Notes under the pieces: model-generated
What the model saw: only the letters and a program-made list of their open reading frames with translations
The model's database searches: none
Told to the model about the DNA's origin: nothing
Part shown: in pieces, positions 17,210 to 28,485 of the stretch
Layout: every line of letters begins with the position of its first letter
Numbering within the stretch: the stretch's first letter is position 1
Source of the DNA: Aureimonas pseudogalii
GTDB taxonomy: Bacteria > Pseudomonadota > Alphaproteobacteria > Rhizobiales > Rhizobiaceae
Assembly: GCF_014196835.1 (NCBI RefSeq)
Contig: NZ_JACIEK010000013.1
Location: forward strand, 1-64,000
Direction: 5' to 3'
Length of the DNA: 64,000 nt
Program-made: the position numbers and the translations under genes

Positions 17210-18214
17210 CAAGACGAGATGACTGCGGTTCGAGCGCGTTCTTCAGAATCAACGCCGCGTCGTCATCGGACAACGATCTGCTGCACAGAACGCTTGTTTT
17301 TGGAACACGAACACGTATCCCGGTCGCTGCATTCGTCCTGAGTGTCCGTTGCTCAACAAGCCATCCGAGGATGGGCGCACAGTGCAGACAGATGAACGTC
17401 CCGGATCGTTCGCGCAGAAAGATCGGTTTTTCTGAGGTGTGCAATCCAGTCGCCGAGGTCGTCGGACGAGATCTTGCGAAGATCGTCATATCCAAGATGC
17501 GCTGCCAGATGACCCAACGCCCGGCCCCATCGCTTTCTCGTTGAGGCCGCATTTGAGCCGCCGTCGCGCATGCATCAAACTGCTCTGCAATCCGCAGCGC
17601 GTCGTCCTTCATGGAGTTGCCGGGAACGCCACCCGGAAACGTCTCATCCATCGGCGGAAACCGCATCGACGCCGGATCCGGCGAGTGGTCCCCTTCGAAC
17701 GCAATCGACACACGCTTGATCTCTCCGTCACGGAAGGCTCGAGCGACACTCAGCTCGAAATCATCGACGTAATCCGGATGGATGGTGATGCCGTGCTTTC
17801 GTAGACGAGGTTCGATCTCAGCACTAAAGACAACACGGAAGTCCTCACGGACGGTCGGATCGCTCCACTTGTCCACCCGATCCGCGGCGAACTGAGTTCG
17901 GAATGGGGAGGCGAACGGCGACCATCTCGCTTTCCCTCGTTACCTGCGATCGATCGATAGAACTCTCCTGCAAGCGCCGCGATCTTTCGGGGTGTCGGAC
18001 GGAGAAGTCCGACACGCAGGTTTCGCCAGCGCGCTTCCAACGTAGCAAGCGCCTCGGCATGCAGTCGCCGGGCTTCGTCTACATCTTTTGTACGCAGAAA
18101 CGACTTTTCGATCTGGCGACCGACAATGGTGACGAGATCGAAGGGTAATCTTTTCCGGAGATAATAGACGCCGGTCTTCGGATGTTTCCAAGGTTGCCCC
18201 ATCGACAGGGCCAT
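17206..18214 (-). pseudogene. Tyrosine-type integrase (DUF6538 N-terminus), multiply frameshifted and truncated
   Basis: ATG 18214 gives MALSMGQPWKHPKTGVYYLR and KRLPFDLVTIVG, the DUF6538-type N-terminus of integrases next to tRNA genes. The sense then moves to a second frame near 17925 (WSDPTVREDFRVVFSAEIEP), a third near 17560 (RKRWGRALGHLAAHLGYDDL, the core-binding domain) and back near 17370 (ILGWLVEQRTLRTNAATGI, RVRVPK). It ends at the IS630 fragment at about 17205, before the catalytic Arg/His/Tyr domain. It reads away from tRNA-Ser 90 bases upstream, the classic layout of an island integrase at its attachment site. Confidence 0.7.
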
Positions 18215-18303
18215 CGCGTGTGTACCACCCGCGTGTACCACCAAGCGATTACGGAATCTTAAGACGCAAGACTTATATCACAATCAAAGACTTAATAGTG
18301 GTG

Positions 18304-18393
18304 TGGCGGAGAGGGAGGGATTTGAACCCCCGATGCCCTTGCAGGCATGCCGCATTTCGAGTGCGGTGCATTCAACCACTCTGCCACCTCTCC
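18304..18393 (-). tRNA. tRNA-Ser (anticodon CGA)
   Basis: Read on the minus strand, the gene starts GGAGAGGTGGCAGAGTGG, has anticodon stem CCGCA/TGCGG around loop CTCGAAA (anticodon CGA), a long variable arm, T-arm GGTTCAAATCC, and closes with CCTCTCC-G-CCA. The 90-base length with a long variable arm is right for a serine tRNA, and CCA is encoded. Its 3' end faces the integrase remnant. Confidence 0.95.
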
Positions 18394-19224
18394 GTCCGGC
18401 GGATCCGGCGAACCGGCTTCCTGTCTGAACGATCATTCCACGGCGTGGTCGGCGTCTCATCGACGCGTGGGCTCTCTACAAACACCCGGCCCTCCTGACA
18501 AGGGGCAATCGTCATCGTGTCGTCATCTCCCCGCTCGAACCCGCCTCACCTGCCCCTCCCGAACTTCTGTCGCCGCAGGTGCGCCGACGCGTATCGCACA
18601 GGTCGATCCCTCATCCGCAACACGGTTGCGCATCGCGGGCAGAAGCCGAACGCCGCCCTTCATCGTGATCGGCGGCGACCGGCGCTTCTCCCATGCCGAC
18701 GTGGGAGGTCGGCATGGCCGGGGCTGGCCGGGGCCTCACCGGTTCTGGTCGTTTCTTCTTGGAAGCCGCGTTTCGTGGCGCAACCCACACCGAGGGGAAC
18801 GGCAGCAGCTCGTTGCGCTCGATGGGGCGACCGCAAGCGGCGGACGGGGTTCCGCAAACGCTCGATGGACACGGAGCCGGGACGAGAGGCAAGCAACGAC
18901 CGGTCCGGTGGCACCGTGGGACGCGACGACCGGCGCCGCCGATGGCTCGGCCATCGCGGCGATCCCGGCGACATCGGGTGGCATCGGCATCTCGCCCATG
19001 CCCCGGCGGCGATCTCGAGCGTCGCCCGGCGGCCACCATCGGCCCCCGGCGACCTCTTGGCGAAGCCCCCGGTGACACCTTGACGAAATCGAGGATTCCC
19101 GCTACGGCCACCCGGTCCCGGATGGTGCGCGTCTCGTGCCGGCCCGGGATGGAACCGCAAGAACCACAAGAAGACGGCCCGATCCCACCCTTGGGACGAG
19201 AGCCGGACCGAGAAGGTGAAATCC
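18394..19224. other. Long leader/intergenic region before rplU with a strong hairpin
   Basis: About 830 bases with no convincing gene: frames on both strands are low-complexity Arg/Gly/Pro strings. A perfect 10-bp hairpin CCATGCCGAC (18691-18700) / GTCGGCATGG (18708-18717) with a 7-base loop is present, not followed by a T run. The part nearest rplU should hold the promoter and the mRNA leader. Confidence 0.5.
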
Positions 19225-19692
19225 ATGTTCGCAGTGATCAAGACCGGCGGCAAGCAGTACCGCGTCGCCGCCAACGACGAATTCGAGATCGAGCGCCTGC
19301 CGGGCGTCGCGGGAGACCAGGTCTCCTTCGCCGAAGTGCTGATGGTCGGCTCCACGATCGGCGCGCCCTTCGTGGCCGGCGCCACCGTGGTGGGCGAGAT
19401 CGTCGAGCAGACCCGCGGCAAGAAGGTCATCTCCTTCAAGAAGCGTCGCCGGCAGAACTCCAAGCGCACCCGCGGCCACCGCCAGGACCTGACGCTGATC
19501 CGCATCAGCGAGATCCTCACCGACGGCAAGGCACCGAGCGAGCGCACGGCCGCCTCGAACGACGCCCCGGCCGCGCAGGCCGCCACGGCTCAGACGCCCG
19601 CCGAGACCGCGACCGATGCCGGAACGGGCGACGTTGCGGCCGCGAAGAAGCCACGCGCGGCGAAGAAGAAGGCCGACGGCGAGACCGCCTGA
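19225..19692 (+). CDS. rplU: 50S ribosomal protein L21
   Basis: A 155-residue protein. ATG 19225 ([14 protein letters not shown]) is preferred over an upstream in-frame GTG at 19216 because AGAAGG precedes it and it is the universal L21 start. The conserved core runs to residue 100 or so ([26 protein letters not shown]). The remaining 50 residues are an Ala/Thr/Lys-rich tail, a common extension in Hyphomicrobiales. First gene of the rplU-rpmA pair; binds 23S rRNA. Confidence 0.97.
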   Translation: MFAVIKTGGKQYRVAANDEFEIERLPGVAGDQVSFAEVLMVGSTIGAPFVAGATVVGEIVEQTRGKKVISFKKRRRQNSKRTRGHRQDLTLIRISEILTDGKAPSERTAASNDAPAAQAATAQTPAETATDAGTGDVAAAKKPRAAKKKADGETA

Positions 19693-19837
19693 CGCCCATT
19701 CGGCTCGAACGGACCGGCACCCGGAACCGGGCGCCGTCTCTCGAAGGCCGGCGGACCTGCAATCGAATTCACGGGGCGGCGCTCCGGTGGCCTTCGAGCC
19801 CCGCGCCGACCCCGACAGACAATCAGGAGACTGACAG

Positions 19838-20107
19838 ATGGCACACAAAAAGGCAGGCGGTTCCTCCCGCAACGGTCGCGATTCCGAGTCCAAGCGCCTC
19901 GGCGTGAAGAAGTTCGGCGGCGAGAACGTGATCTCCGGCAACATCCTCGTGCGTCAGCGCGGCACGCGCTGGCACCCCGGCGTGAACGTCGGCATCGGCC
20001 GCGACCACACCCTCTTCGCGACCTCCGAGGGCGTCGTGACCTTCCAGAAGAGGGCGCAGGGTCGAACCTACATTTCCGTCATGCCGAAGGCAGAAGCCGC
20101 CGAGTGA
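19838..20107 (+). CDS. rpmA: 50S ribosomal protein L27
   Basis: An 89-residue protein starting [20 protein letters not shown] followed by LGVKKFGG, the invariant L27 N-terminus that reaches the peptidyl-transferase centre. It has [15 protein letters not shown] [31 protein letters not shown] precedes the ATG. It lies 145 bases after rplU and ends before a strong terminator. Confidence 0.98.
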   Translation: MAHKKAGGSSRNGRDSESKRLGVKKFGGENVISGNILVRQRGTRWHPGVNVGIGRDHTLFATSEGVVTFQKRAQGRTYISVMPKAEAAE

Positions 20108-20184
20108 CCGGTCGCTTCAGAGCGCCGGCGTCCCAACGACCCGGCCTCTGACCCCGACGGATCGTCGGCTTCGAGGAACGAACC

Positions 20185-20216
20185 GGGGAGATGGGCCGCC
20201 ATCTCCCCGTTTTTTC
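20185..20216 (+). terminator. Rho-independent terminator after rpmA
   Basis: GGGGAGATGG (20185-20194) pairs perfectly with CCATCTCCCC (20199-20208) around a 4-base loop and is followed by G then six T. A textbook terminator closing the rplU-rpmA transcript. Confidence 0.93.
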
Positions 20217-20245
20217 GTTTCCGCCCGAGCCGAAGGTCCGATCCG

Positions 20246-20821
20246 ATGACATGCGACGATGCCAGCACGCTCGACGAAGACGAGTGTTCCCTCTCCACGC
20301 GCCGCCTCCGGCTTCGCCCGGCGGTGCTGGCGGACGCCCCGGCGATCGCCCGATACGCCAACGACCGGCAGATCGCGGAGATGACCTCGCGCATTCCCCA
20401 TCCCTACACGCTGGGGAATGCCGAGGCCTTCCTCAGCGGCGTCGAGGACGAGTTGATCCTGGCGCTGACGCGCCGTGCGGACGGCGCCTTTCTCGGGCTC
20501 GCCTCGTTGCAGGCGCTCGAAGAGGACGGCGCGGTCGAGCTCGGCTACTGGATCGGCCGGCCTTTCTGGGGGCAGGGCTTCGCCACGGAGGCCGCGCAGG
20601 CGGTGATCGACCATGCCTTCGCCACGCTCGGCATGGCCGTGGTGGAGGTTCGCTGCCGGGTCGTCAACGGAGCCTCGCGGCGGGTCATCCGCAAGTGCGG
20701 CTTCGCCTATTGCGGCACCGGCCTCTCGACTTCGCTGGTCAGCGGGCGGGTCGCCAGCGAGACCTATCGGATGGATCGGCGTTGCTGGGAATCGCTGAAG
20801 AGTTGGAGCACCAGCCGATGA
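20246..20821 (+). CDS. GNAT family N-acetyltransferase (RimJ/RimL type)
   Basis: A 191-residue acetyltransferase: STRRLRLRPAVLADAPAIAR at the start, the central GYWIGRPFWGQGFATEAAQA acetyl-CoA loop, and the late NGASRRVIRKCGF helix-strand typical of RimJ-like enzymes acting on protein N-termini or small amines. A GNAT at this place between rpmA and obgE is a familiar arrangement in Hyphomicrobiales. It overlaps the next gene by 4 bases (ATGA). Confidence 0.88.
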   Translation: MTCDDASTLDEDECSLSTRRLRLRPAVLADAPAIARYANDRQIAEMTSRIPHPYTLGNAEAFLSGVEDELILALTRRADGAFLGLASLQALEEDGAVELGYWIGRPFWGQGFATEAAQAVIDHAFATLGMAVVEVRCRVVNGASRRVIRKCGFAYCGTGLSTSLVSGRVASETYRMDRRCWESLKSWSTSR

Positions 20822-21375
20822 CACGGCGTCTCGCTGCCCTCGCCATCCTGGCGGTGGCCGGGCTTGCAGTGGCCGGCTCGGCGCGGGCCGCTGCGCCGTT
20901 CGATCTTGCGGACTTCTTCGCGGGGTCGTCGCAAAGCGCCGGCGAGGTGCGAACGCTCCTCGTCTTCCGCGAGGCCTTTACCGCCACCTTCACCGGTCGG
21001 CGCGACGGCGAGCGGCTCCGGCTCGACGAGCGCTTCGCCTTCCGCGACGGCGCGCGGCTGCAGCGCTGGGATCTGACGCAGCGGGGCGCCGAGATCTCCG
21101 GAACGGTGGAAACCGAGCTTGGCGACGGCACGCTCGCCGCGCCCGTCCCGGTGGCGGGAACGCGCACGCCCATTGGCGCGGTGCTGACCTACCGAGGGCA
21201 TGCGCCGGGCGGCGGCGCCACGCTCTTCGGTTTCCGCCACGAGATGACGGCAAACACCGACGGCACGGTCTCGAACCACGTGAGCGTCACGAAGTTCGGG
21301 CTGCCTGTGGCGACGTCCGACGTCACCTTTGCCAAGTCCGCCGCGGCGCTTGCCGCGCATTTGCCGCGCCCGTGA
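20818..21375 (+). CDS. DUF3833 family exported protein
   Basis: A 185-residue protein with a signal peptide (MTRRLAALAILAVAGLAVAG then SARAAA). The mature part has the DUF3833 pattern: FDLADFFAGSSQSAGEV, RTLLVFREAFTATFTGR, and late beta strands LFGFRHEMTANTDGTVSN. Function is unknown; probably periplasmic. ATG 20818 overlaps the acetyltransferase stop. Confidence 0.75.
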   Translation: MTRRLAALAILAVAGLAVAGSARAAAPFDLADFFAGSSQSAGEVRTLLVFREAFTATFTGRRDGERLRLDERFAFRDGARLQRWDLTQRGAEISGTVETELGDGTLAAPVPVAGTRTPIGAVLTYRGHAPGGGATLFGFRHEMTANTDGTVSNHVSVTKFGLPVATSDVTFAKSAAALAAHLPRP

Positions 21376-23703
<2,328 letters not shown>

Positions 23704-23714
<11 letters not shown>

Positions 23715-24978
23715 CACGCAGGACGTCGACGCGCTGATGCGCGACATGGGCGAGCGCTCCACCGCTGCCGCACGCCACCTCGCGCAGGCGGACGCGGCCA
23801 CGAAGGACCGCGCGCTCCTCGCCATGGCCGACGCCGTCGAGGCGGCATTGCCCGCGATCCTCGCCGGCAATGCCGAGGACGTGGCCGACGCCGAACGCGC
23901 CGGCCTCTCCGCCGCCACGCTGGATCGCCTGCGGCTCGACGCGGCGCGCGTCGCCGGGGTCGCCGCCAGCCTTCGCGCCATCGCCGCGCTGGCCGACCCC
24001 GTGGGCGCGGTGGCGGAAGAGTGGACGCGCCCCAACGGCCTGCGCATCCGGCGGGTGCGCACGCCCATCGGCGTGATCGGCGTCGTCTACGAGAGCCGGC
24101 CGAACGTCACCGCCGACGCCGGCGCGCTGTGCCTCAAGGCCGGCAACGCGGTGATCCTGCGTGGCGGCTCGGACGCGCGCCGCTCCTCGGCCGCGATCCA
24201 CCGGGCGCTCATGGCCGGGCTCGAAGCCGCCGGCCTGCCGGCGGACGCCATCCAGTTCGTGCCGACGGCCGACCGCGCGGCGGTGGGCGCCATGCTCACC
24301 GGGCTCGATGGTGCGATCGACGTGATCGTGCCGCGCGGCGGGCGCTCGCTCGTGGAGCGCGTGCAGCGCGACGCGCGCGTACCCGTCTTCGCCCATCTTG
24401 AGGGCCTCTGCCACCTCTACATCGACGGCGCGGCGGATCTGGCCATGGCCCGCGCCCTCGCGGTGAACGCCAAGATGCGCCGCACCGGGGTCTGCGGCGC
24501 GGCCGAGACGCTGCTCGTCGACGAGGCGGTGGCAGCGACGCATCTCGTCCCGATCCTCGACGATCTCGCGGCGGCCGGCTGCGAGATCCGCGGCACGCTC
24601 GCGGTGCGTGCGCTCTATCCCGCCGCCCTGGAGGCCACAGACGAGGATTTCCGCACCGAGTATCTCGACGCGATCCTCTCGGTGGCGCTCGTTCCCGGCG
24701 TCGAAGGCGCGCTCGCGCATATCGCGCGCTACTCCTCGCATCACACCGAGGCCGTGGTCACTGAGGACGACGCCGTCGCCGACCGCTTCTTCCGCGCGGT
24801 GGATTCGGCGATCCTCCTCCACAACGCCTCCACCCAGTTCGCCGACGGCGGCGAGTTCGGCTTCGGCGGCGAGATCGGCATCGCCACCGGCAAGATGCAC
24901 GCGCGCGGGCCGGTGGGCGTCGAACAGCTGACGACCTTCAACTACCGCATTTCCGGATCGGGCCAGACCCGCCCGTGA
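23704..24978 (+). CDS. proA: Gamma-glutamyl phosphate reductase
   Basis: A 424-residue NADPH-dependent reductase for the second step of proline synthesis. It has [31 protein letters not shown], the [11 protein letters not shown] motif and the catalytic Cys in [14 protein letters not shown]. The C-terminus [20 protein letters not shown] and KMHARGPVG is standard. It shares a GTGA overlap with nadD. Confidence 0.97.
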
Positions 24979-25646
24979 CCCACGCCCTCCACCCGGCCCC
25001 CCCGCTGCGGCCGGCGGATCTCCGCCTGCCGCACACCGAGCGCGGCCTTCGCATCGGCCTGTTCGGCGGCTCGTTCAACCCGCCGCACGAGGGGCATCTT
25101 CTCGTCGCCGAGACGGCGCTGCAACGGCTGCGGCTCGACCGCGTATGGTGGATGGTGACGCCGGGAAACCCCTTGAAGGACCACGGCAACCTCAAGCCGC
25201 TGGCCGAGCGCGTGGCGCTGTCGCGCCGGCTGGTGCGCGATCCCCGCATCCTCGTCACCGCGCTCGAGGCGGTGCACCAGATCCGCTACACCGCCGACAC
25301 GGTGGCGCTGCTGCGCCGGCGCAAGCCCGACGTGCGCTTCGTCTGGCTGATGGGCGCCGACAGTCTCGCCGGCTTCCACCGCTGGCAGTCCTGGCGCACG
25401 ATCGCCCGGCAGGTGCCGCTGGCCGTGATCGACCGGCCGGGCGCGACGCTCTCGCTTCTCTCCTCGCCCGCCGCGCGGGCGCTCGGGCGCTTCCGCCTGG
25501 CGGAAGCCGACGCGCCGCTCCTGGCGCTCAGCGATCCGCCGGCCTGGGTCTTCCTGCACGGGCCGCGCTCGCCCCTCTCCTCGACGCTGCTGCGCGAGCG
25601 TGGCACACCGACCGAACCGACCGACCGCGCGGAGGCGCCGTCTTGA
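24975..25646 (+). CDS. nadD: Nicotinate-nucleotide adenylyltransferase
   Basis: A 223-residue enzyme making NaAD from nicotinate mononucleotide and ATP. The nucleotidyltransferase motif [15 protein letters not shown] starts near residue 32, and the second motif [12 protein letters not shown] (ISST-like) is near the end. The first 30 residues are an extension typical of this order. GTG 24975 overlaps the proA stop. Confidence 0.95.
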   Translation: MTHALHPAPPLRPADLRLPHTERGLRIGLFGGSFNPPHEGHLLVAETALQRLRLDRVWWMVTPGNPLKDHGNLKPLAERVALSRRLVRDPRILVTALEAVHQIRYTADTVALLRRRKPDVRFVWLMGADSLAGFHRWQSWRTIARQVPLAVIDRPGATLSLLSSPAARALGRFRLAEADAPLLALSDPPAWVFLHGPRSPLSSTLLRERGTPTEPTDRAEAPS

Positions 25647-25675
25647 ATCCGTCACCGAACCTTGCCACTTTACTT

Positions 25676-26158
25676 GTGTCGGGCACAGTCCAGCCAGACT
25701 TGCGCCTGCAACCCGAAAGGAACAGTTACCTGAACCCCGCCGCTGAACTGACGAACGATCGCATCCCCGCCTCGTCCGACGCCGCCGCCGACCCCGTTTC
25801 CACGCCGCCCGCATCCGCGCGCTCCGCCATCGACACCGTGACCGCCAGCCTCGACGATTCGAAGGCCGAAGAGGTGATCGCCATCGACCTTCGCGGGCGC
25901 TCCGCACTCGCCGACCACATGGTGATCGCGTCCGGGCGCTCGCACCGCCACGTCTCGGCGGTCGCCGACCACGTGCTGCGCGACCTCAAGGCGGCCGGCC
26001 ACGGCAACGCCAAGGTCGAAGGCCTGCAGAACGGCGATTGGGTGCTGATCGACACCGGCGACATCATCATCCACATCTTCCGCCCGGAAGTCCGCTCCTT
26101 CTACAACATCGAGAAGATGTGGACCGTGGCGGACGGCGGAGACGCGAAGGTCCACTAG
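25676..26158 (+). CDS. rsfS: Ribosome silencing factor RsfS
   Basis: The conserved domain runs from SLDDSKAEEVIAIDLRGRSA through MVIASGRSHRHVSAVADHVL, VEGLQNGDWVLIDTGDIIIH to FYNIEKMW, the signature of RsfS, which binds L14 and blocks subunit joining in starvation. No ATG lies before the domain. GTG 25676, TTG 25700 and CTG 25730 are in frame; AAAGG sits 9 bases before the CTG. The start is therefore uncertain and the N-terminal 35-50 residues are unconserved. Confidence 0.9.
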   Translation: MSGTVQPDLRLQPERNSYLNPAAELTNDRIPASSDAAADPVSTPPASARSAIDTVTASLDDSKAEEVIAIDLRGRSALADHMVIASGRSHRHVSAVADHVLRDLKAAGHGNAKVEGLQNGDWVLIDTGDIIIHIFRPEVRSFYNIEKMWTVADGGDAKVH

Positions 26159-26224
26159 GATGGCGCGTCGTCGCCGGGCGCGGGACGCGCGCTCAGGCGC
26201 GCCTCGCCTCCCGGCGGCGCAGCC

Positions 26225-26707
26225 GTGAGGCTGCGCATCGCCGCGGTCGGGCGGATGAAGGCGGGGCCGGAACAGGATCTTGCCGGTCGCTATCTCGACC
26301 GCCTGAAGAAGAGCGGCGCGCCGCTCGGACTCGACTTCGCGGGCGTCGTCGAACTCGCCGAGTCCCGGCATGCCGGCGTCATGGAACGCAAGCGCGACGA
26401 GGCGGAGCGGCTCGTCGCTGCACTGCCGGAGGGCTGTCGGCTCGTGGTGCTCGACGAGACCGGGCGCACCCCTTCCTCCGATGAGTTCGCTGGGGATCTC
26501 GCCCGCTGGCGAGACGAGGGCCTGCGCGATCTCGCCCTCGTGATCGGCGGCCCCGACGGGCTGGCGCCCGAGATGCGGCAGGGCGCGCTTGCCACGATCG
26601 CCTTCGGCCGCCTCACCTTCCCTCACCAGATCGTGCGCATTCTCCTCGCCGAACAACTCTACCGTGCCGCCACGATCCTCGCCGGCCATCCCTACCACCG
26701 CTCCTGA
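26225..26707 (+). CDS. rlmH: 23S rRNA (pseudouridine1915-N3)-methyltransferase RlmH
   Basis: A 160-residue SPOUT methyltransferase. It starts with GTG at 26225 (MRLRIAAVGRMKAG) and has the SAM-knot region VLDETGRTPSSDEFA, LALVIGGPDGLAPEM and the signature end QLYRAATILAGHPYHRS. It modifies helix 69 of 23S rRNA. Following rsfS is the usual order. Confidence 0.96.
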   Translation: MRLRIAAVGRMKAGPEQDLAGRYLDRLKKSGAPLGLDFAGVVELAESRHAGVMERKRDEAERLVAALPEGCRLVVLDETGRTPSSDEFAGDLARWRDEGLRDLALVIGGPDGLAPEMRQGALATIAFGRLTFPHQIVRILLAEQLYRAATILAGHPYHRS

Positions 26708-26919
26708 CACACGAACGCCTTGCGGCGCTTCGTTGCAGGGCCGCAACGGCGGCGCGAAAACCGAGAGCGGGAGCCTGGCGACCTTCCTCCTGCCGTTTTG
26801 ACGCCGCGGGATGGCGCGGTCGGTCCGCGTGAAGCGACCGGACGATCGACATGGTTGATCGAATCTTAAGGTCCGCCCCGCTACCGTCGGTTTGATACGG
26901 CCGACCAGAGGACGAACGC

Positions 26920-28485
26920 TTGCCGCAGGCCCTCCCCCCCGCTTTCCCCGCGCGACGGCTCGGTGCCGCCCGCGGCCTCGTGCTGGCGCTCGCGCTGGCG
27001 GCGGGCGGATCAGCGGCAGCGGCGCGTGATGGGGAACCGCCGAGCGGCGAGGCGCCGGTGCGCGAGGCCTCGATCACCGAGCGCACCACCGGGACGCCCG
27101 CCTCCGACGCCACCGATGCTGCCACGAGCATCGCCCTCATCGCGCAGCGCGCCCGCACGCAGGCCGAGCTGCAGCGCATCGGCGCGGCGATCGATCTGTC
27201 GAAATCCACCGCCGACCGGCTGGCCGCCGAGGTCGCGGCGCTCGCCGCCGACCGTGAGCGCATTCGCGCCGCCATGGTCGATGCCGCCGCGGAACAGCGC
27301 AAGGCCTCGGTCGCCATCGCCGGTAGTGAGGCCCGCATCGGCTCGCTCGCCGACGAGGAAACCCGCATCAAGGCCTCGCTGCGCGAGCGGCGCGGCCTTC
27401 TCGCCGAGGTGCTCGGCGCGCTCGAACGCATGGGCCGCAAGCCGCCGCCGGCGCTGCTCGTCAAGCCCGGCGATGCGCTGGGCTCGGTGCGCAGCGCCAT
27501 TCTCCTCGGCGCCGTGGTGCCGGAGATCCGCGATCAGACGCAGGCCCTCGCCGCCGATCTCGACCGCCTGGTGACCGTGAAGACGCAACTCGCCGGCGAG
27601 AAGGAGAGCTTCGCCTCCGCGCTCGCCAAGGGGCGCGAGGACGAGGAACGGCTGCGGCTGCTCTTCGCCGAAAAGGAAAAGCTGGAGGCGGACGGGCGCG
27701 GGCGCATCGGCGAAGAGAGCCGGCGCGCCGCCGAGCTCGCCTCGCAGGCCACAACGCTGCAGGAGCTCATCGCCTCGCTGGAGGCCGAGACGCAGCGCAC
27801 CCGCGCCGCCGAGGAGCGCGAACGGCTGGCGACGATCCGCGCCGCCGAGGAGGCGCGCCAAAGGGCCGCGGCCGAGGCCGAACTCGCCGCGCGCACGCCC
27901 GAGGCCGCCCCGCCGCCCGCGACCGCGGCCACGCCGCCGGACGCCGCGCCGCTGACGGCGCCTGCGACGAATGAGACGCCGAGCTACGACATCGCTCAAC
28001 TTCGGCGTGAGATGGCGCGGATGGAGCCCGCCGCCGCATTTTCGACATTGAAGGGGAGCCTGATTCGTCCGGTCGCGGGTCAGGAAACCAGCCGCTTCGG
28101 ACAGTCCGACGGGATCGGTCGGGCAGCCTCGGGCGTCCTCATCGCCGCGCGGCCCGGCGACACGGTGACGGCCCCTGCGGAAGGTCAGATCCTCTATTCC
28201 GGTCCGTTCCGCTCCTATGGGCAGCTCTTGATCCTGAACGCGGGCGATGGCTATCATATCGTTCTGGCCGGAATGAGCCGGATCGACGTTTCGGTCGGGC
28301 AGTTCGTGCTATCGGGTGAACCGGTGGCCGTGATGGGAGCGACGCGGATCGCCAGTTCGGCGGGTGCGGGCGTCGCCAAGACCGACCCTTCGCTCTACGT
28401 GGAATTTCGCAAGGACGGGAAACCGGTCGATCCGCAGCCCTGGTGGACGGATGGATCATCTGGAAGGACGAGGAATGATACGTAA
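26920..28485 (+). CDS. EnvC-like murein hydrolase activator (degenerate M23/LytM)
   Basis: A 521-residue exported protein starting with TTG 26920 and an Ala-rich signal sequence (LGAARGLVLALALAAGGSAA). Residues about 60-330 form long coiled coils rich in Ala/Arg/Glu. The C-terminal LytM-like domain has GVLIAARPGDTVTAPAEGQI and SYGQLLILNAGDGYHIVLAG, but the zinc-binding His and Asp of active M23 peptidases are absent and LHFE is replaced by LYVEFR. It therefore fits EnvC-type activators of amidases at division sites. It overlaps ctpA by 11 bases. Confidence 0.85.
   Translation: MPQALPPAFPARRLGAARGLVLALALAAGGSAAAARDGEPPSGEAPVREASITERTTGTPASDATDAATSIALIAQRARTQAELQRIGAAIDLSKSTADRLAAEVAALAADRERIRAAMVDAAAEQRKASVAIAGSEARIGSLADEETRIKASLRERRGLLAEVLGALERMGRKPPPALLVKPGDALGSVRSAILLGAVVPEIRDQTQALAADLDRLVTVKTQLAGEKESFASALAKGREDEERLRLLFAEKEKLEADGRGRIGEESRRAAELASQATTLQELIASLEAETQRTRAAEERERLATIRAAEEARQRAAAEAELAARTPEAAPPPATAATPPDAAPLTAPATNETPSYDIAQLRREMARMEPAAAFSTLKGSLIRPVAGQETSRFGQSDGIGRAASGVLIAARPGDTVTAPAEGQILYSGPFRSYGQLLILNAGDGYHIVLAGMSRIDVSVGQFVLSGEPVAVMGATRIASSAGAGVAKTDPSLYVEFRKDGKPVDPQPWWTDGSSGRTRNDT

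Noticed and set aside
18694-18720. The hairpin at 18691-18717 as a transcription terminator
   Set aside because: No T run follows on either strand and no gene ends nearby except tRNA-Ser, about 300 bases away on the other strand.
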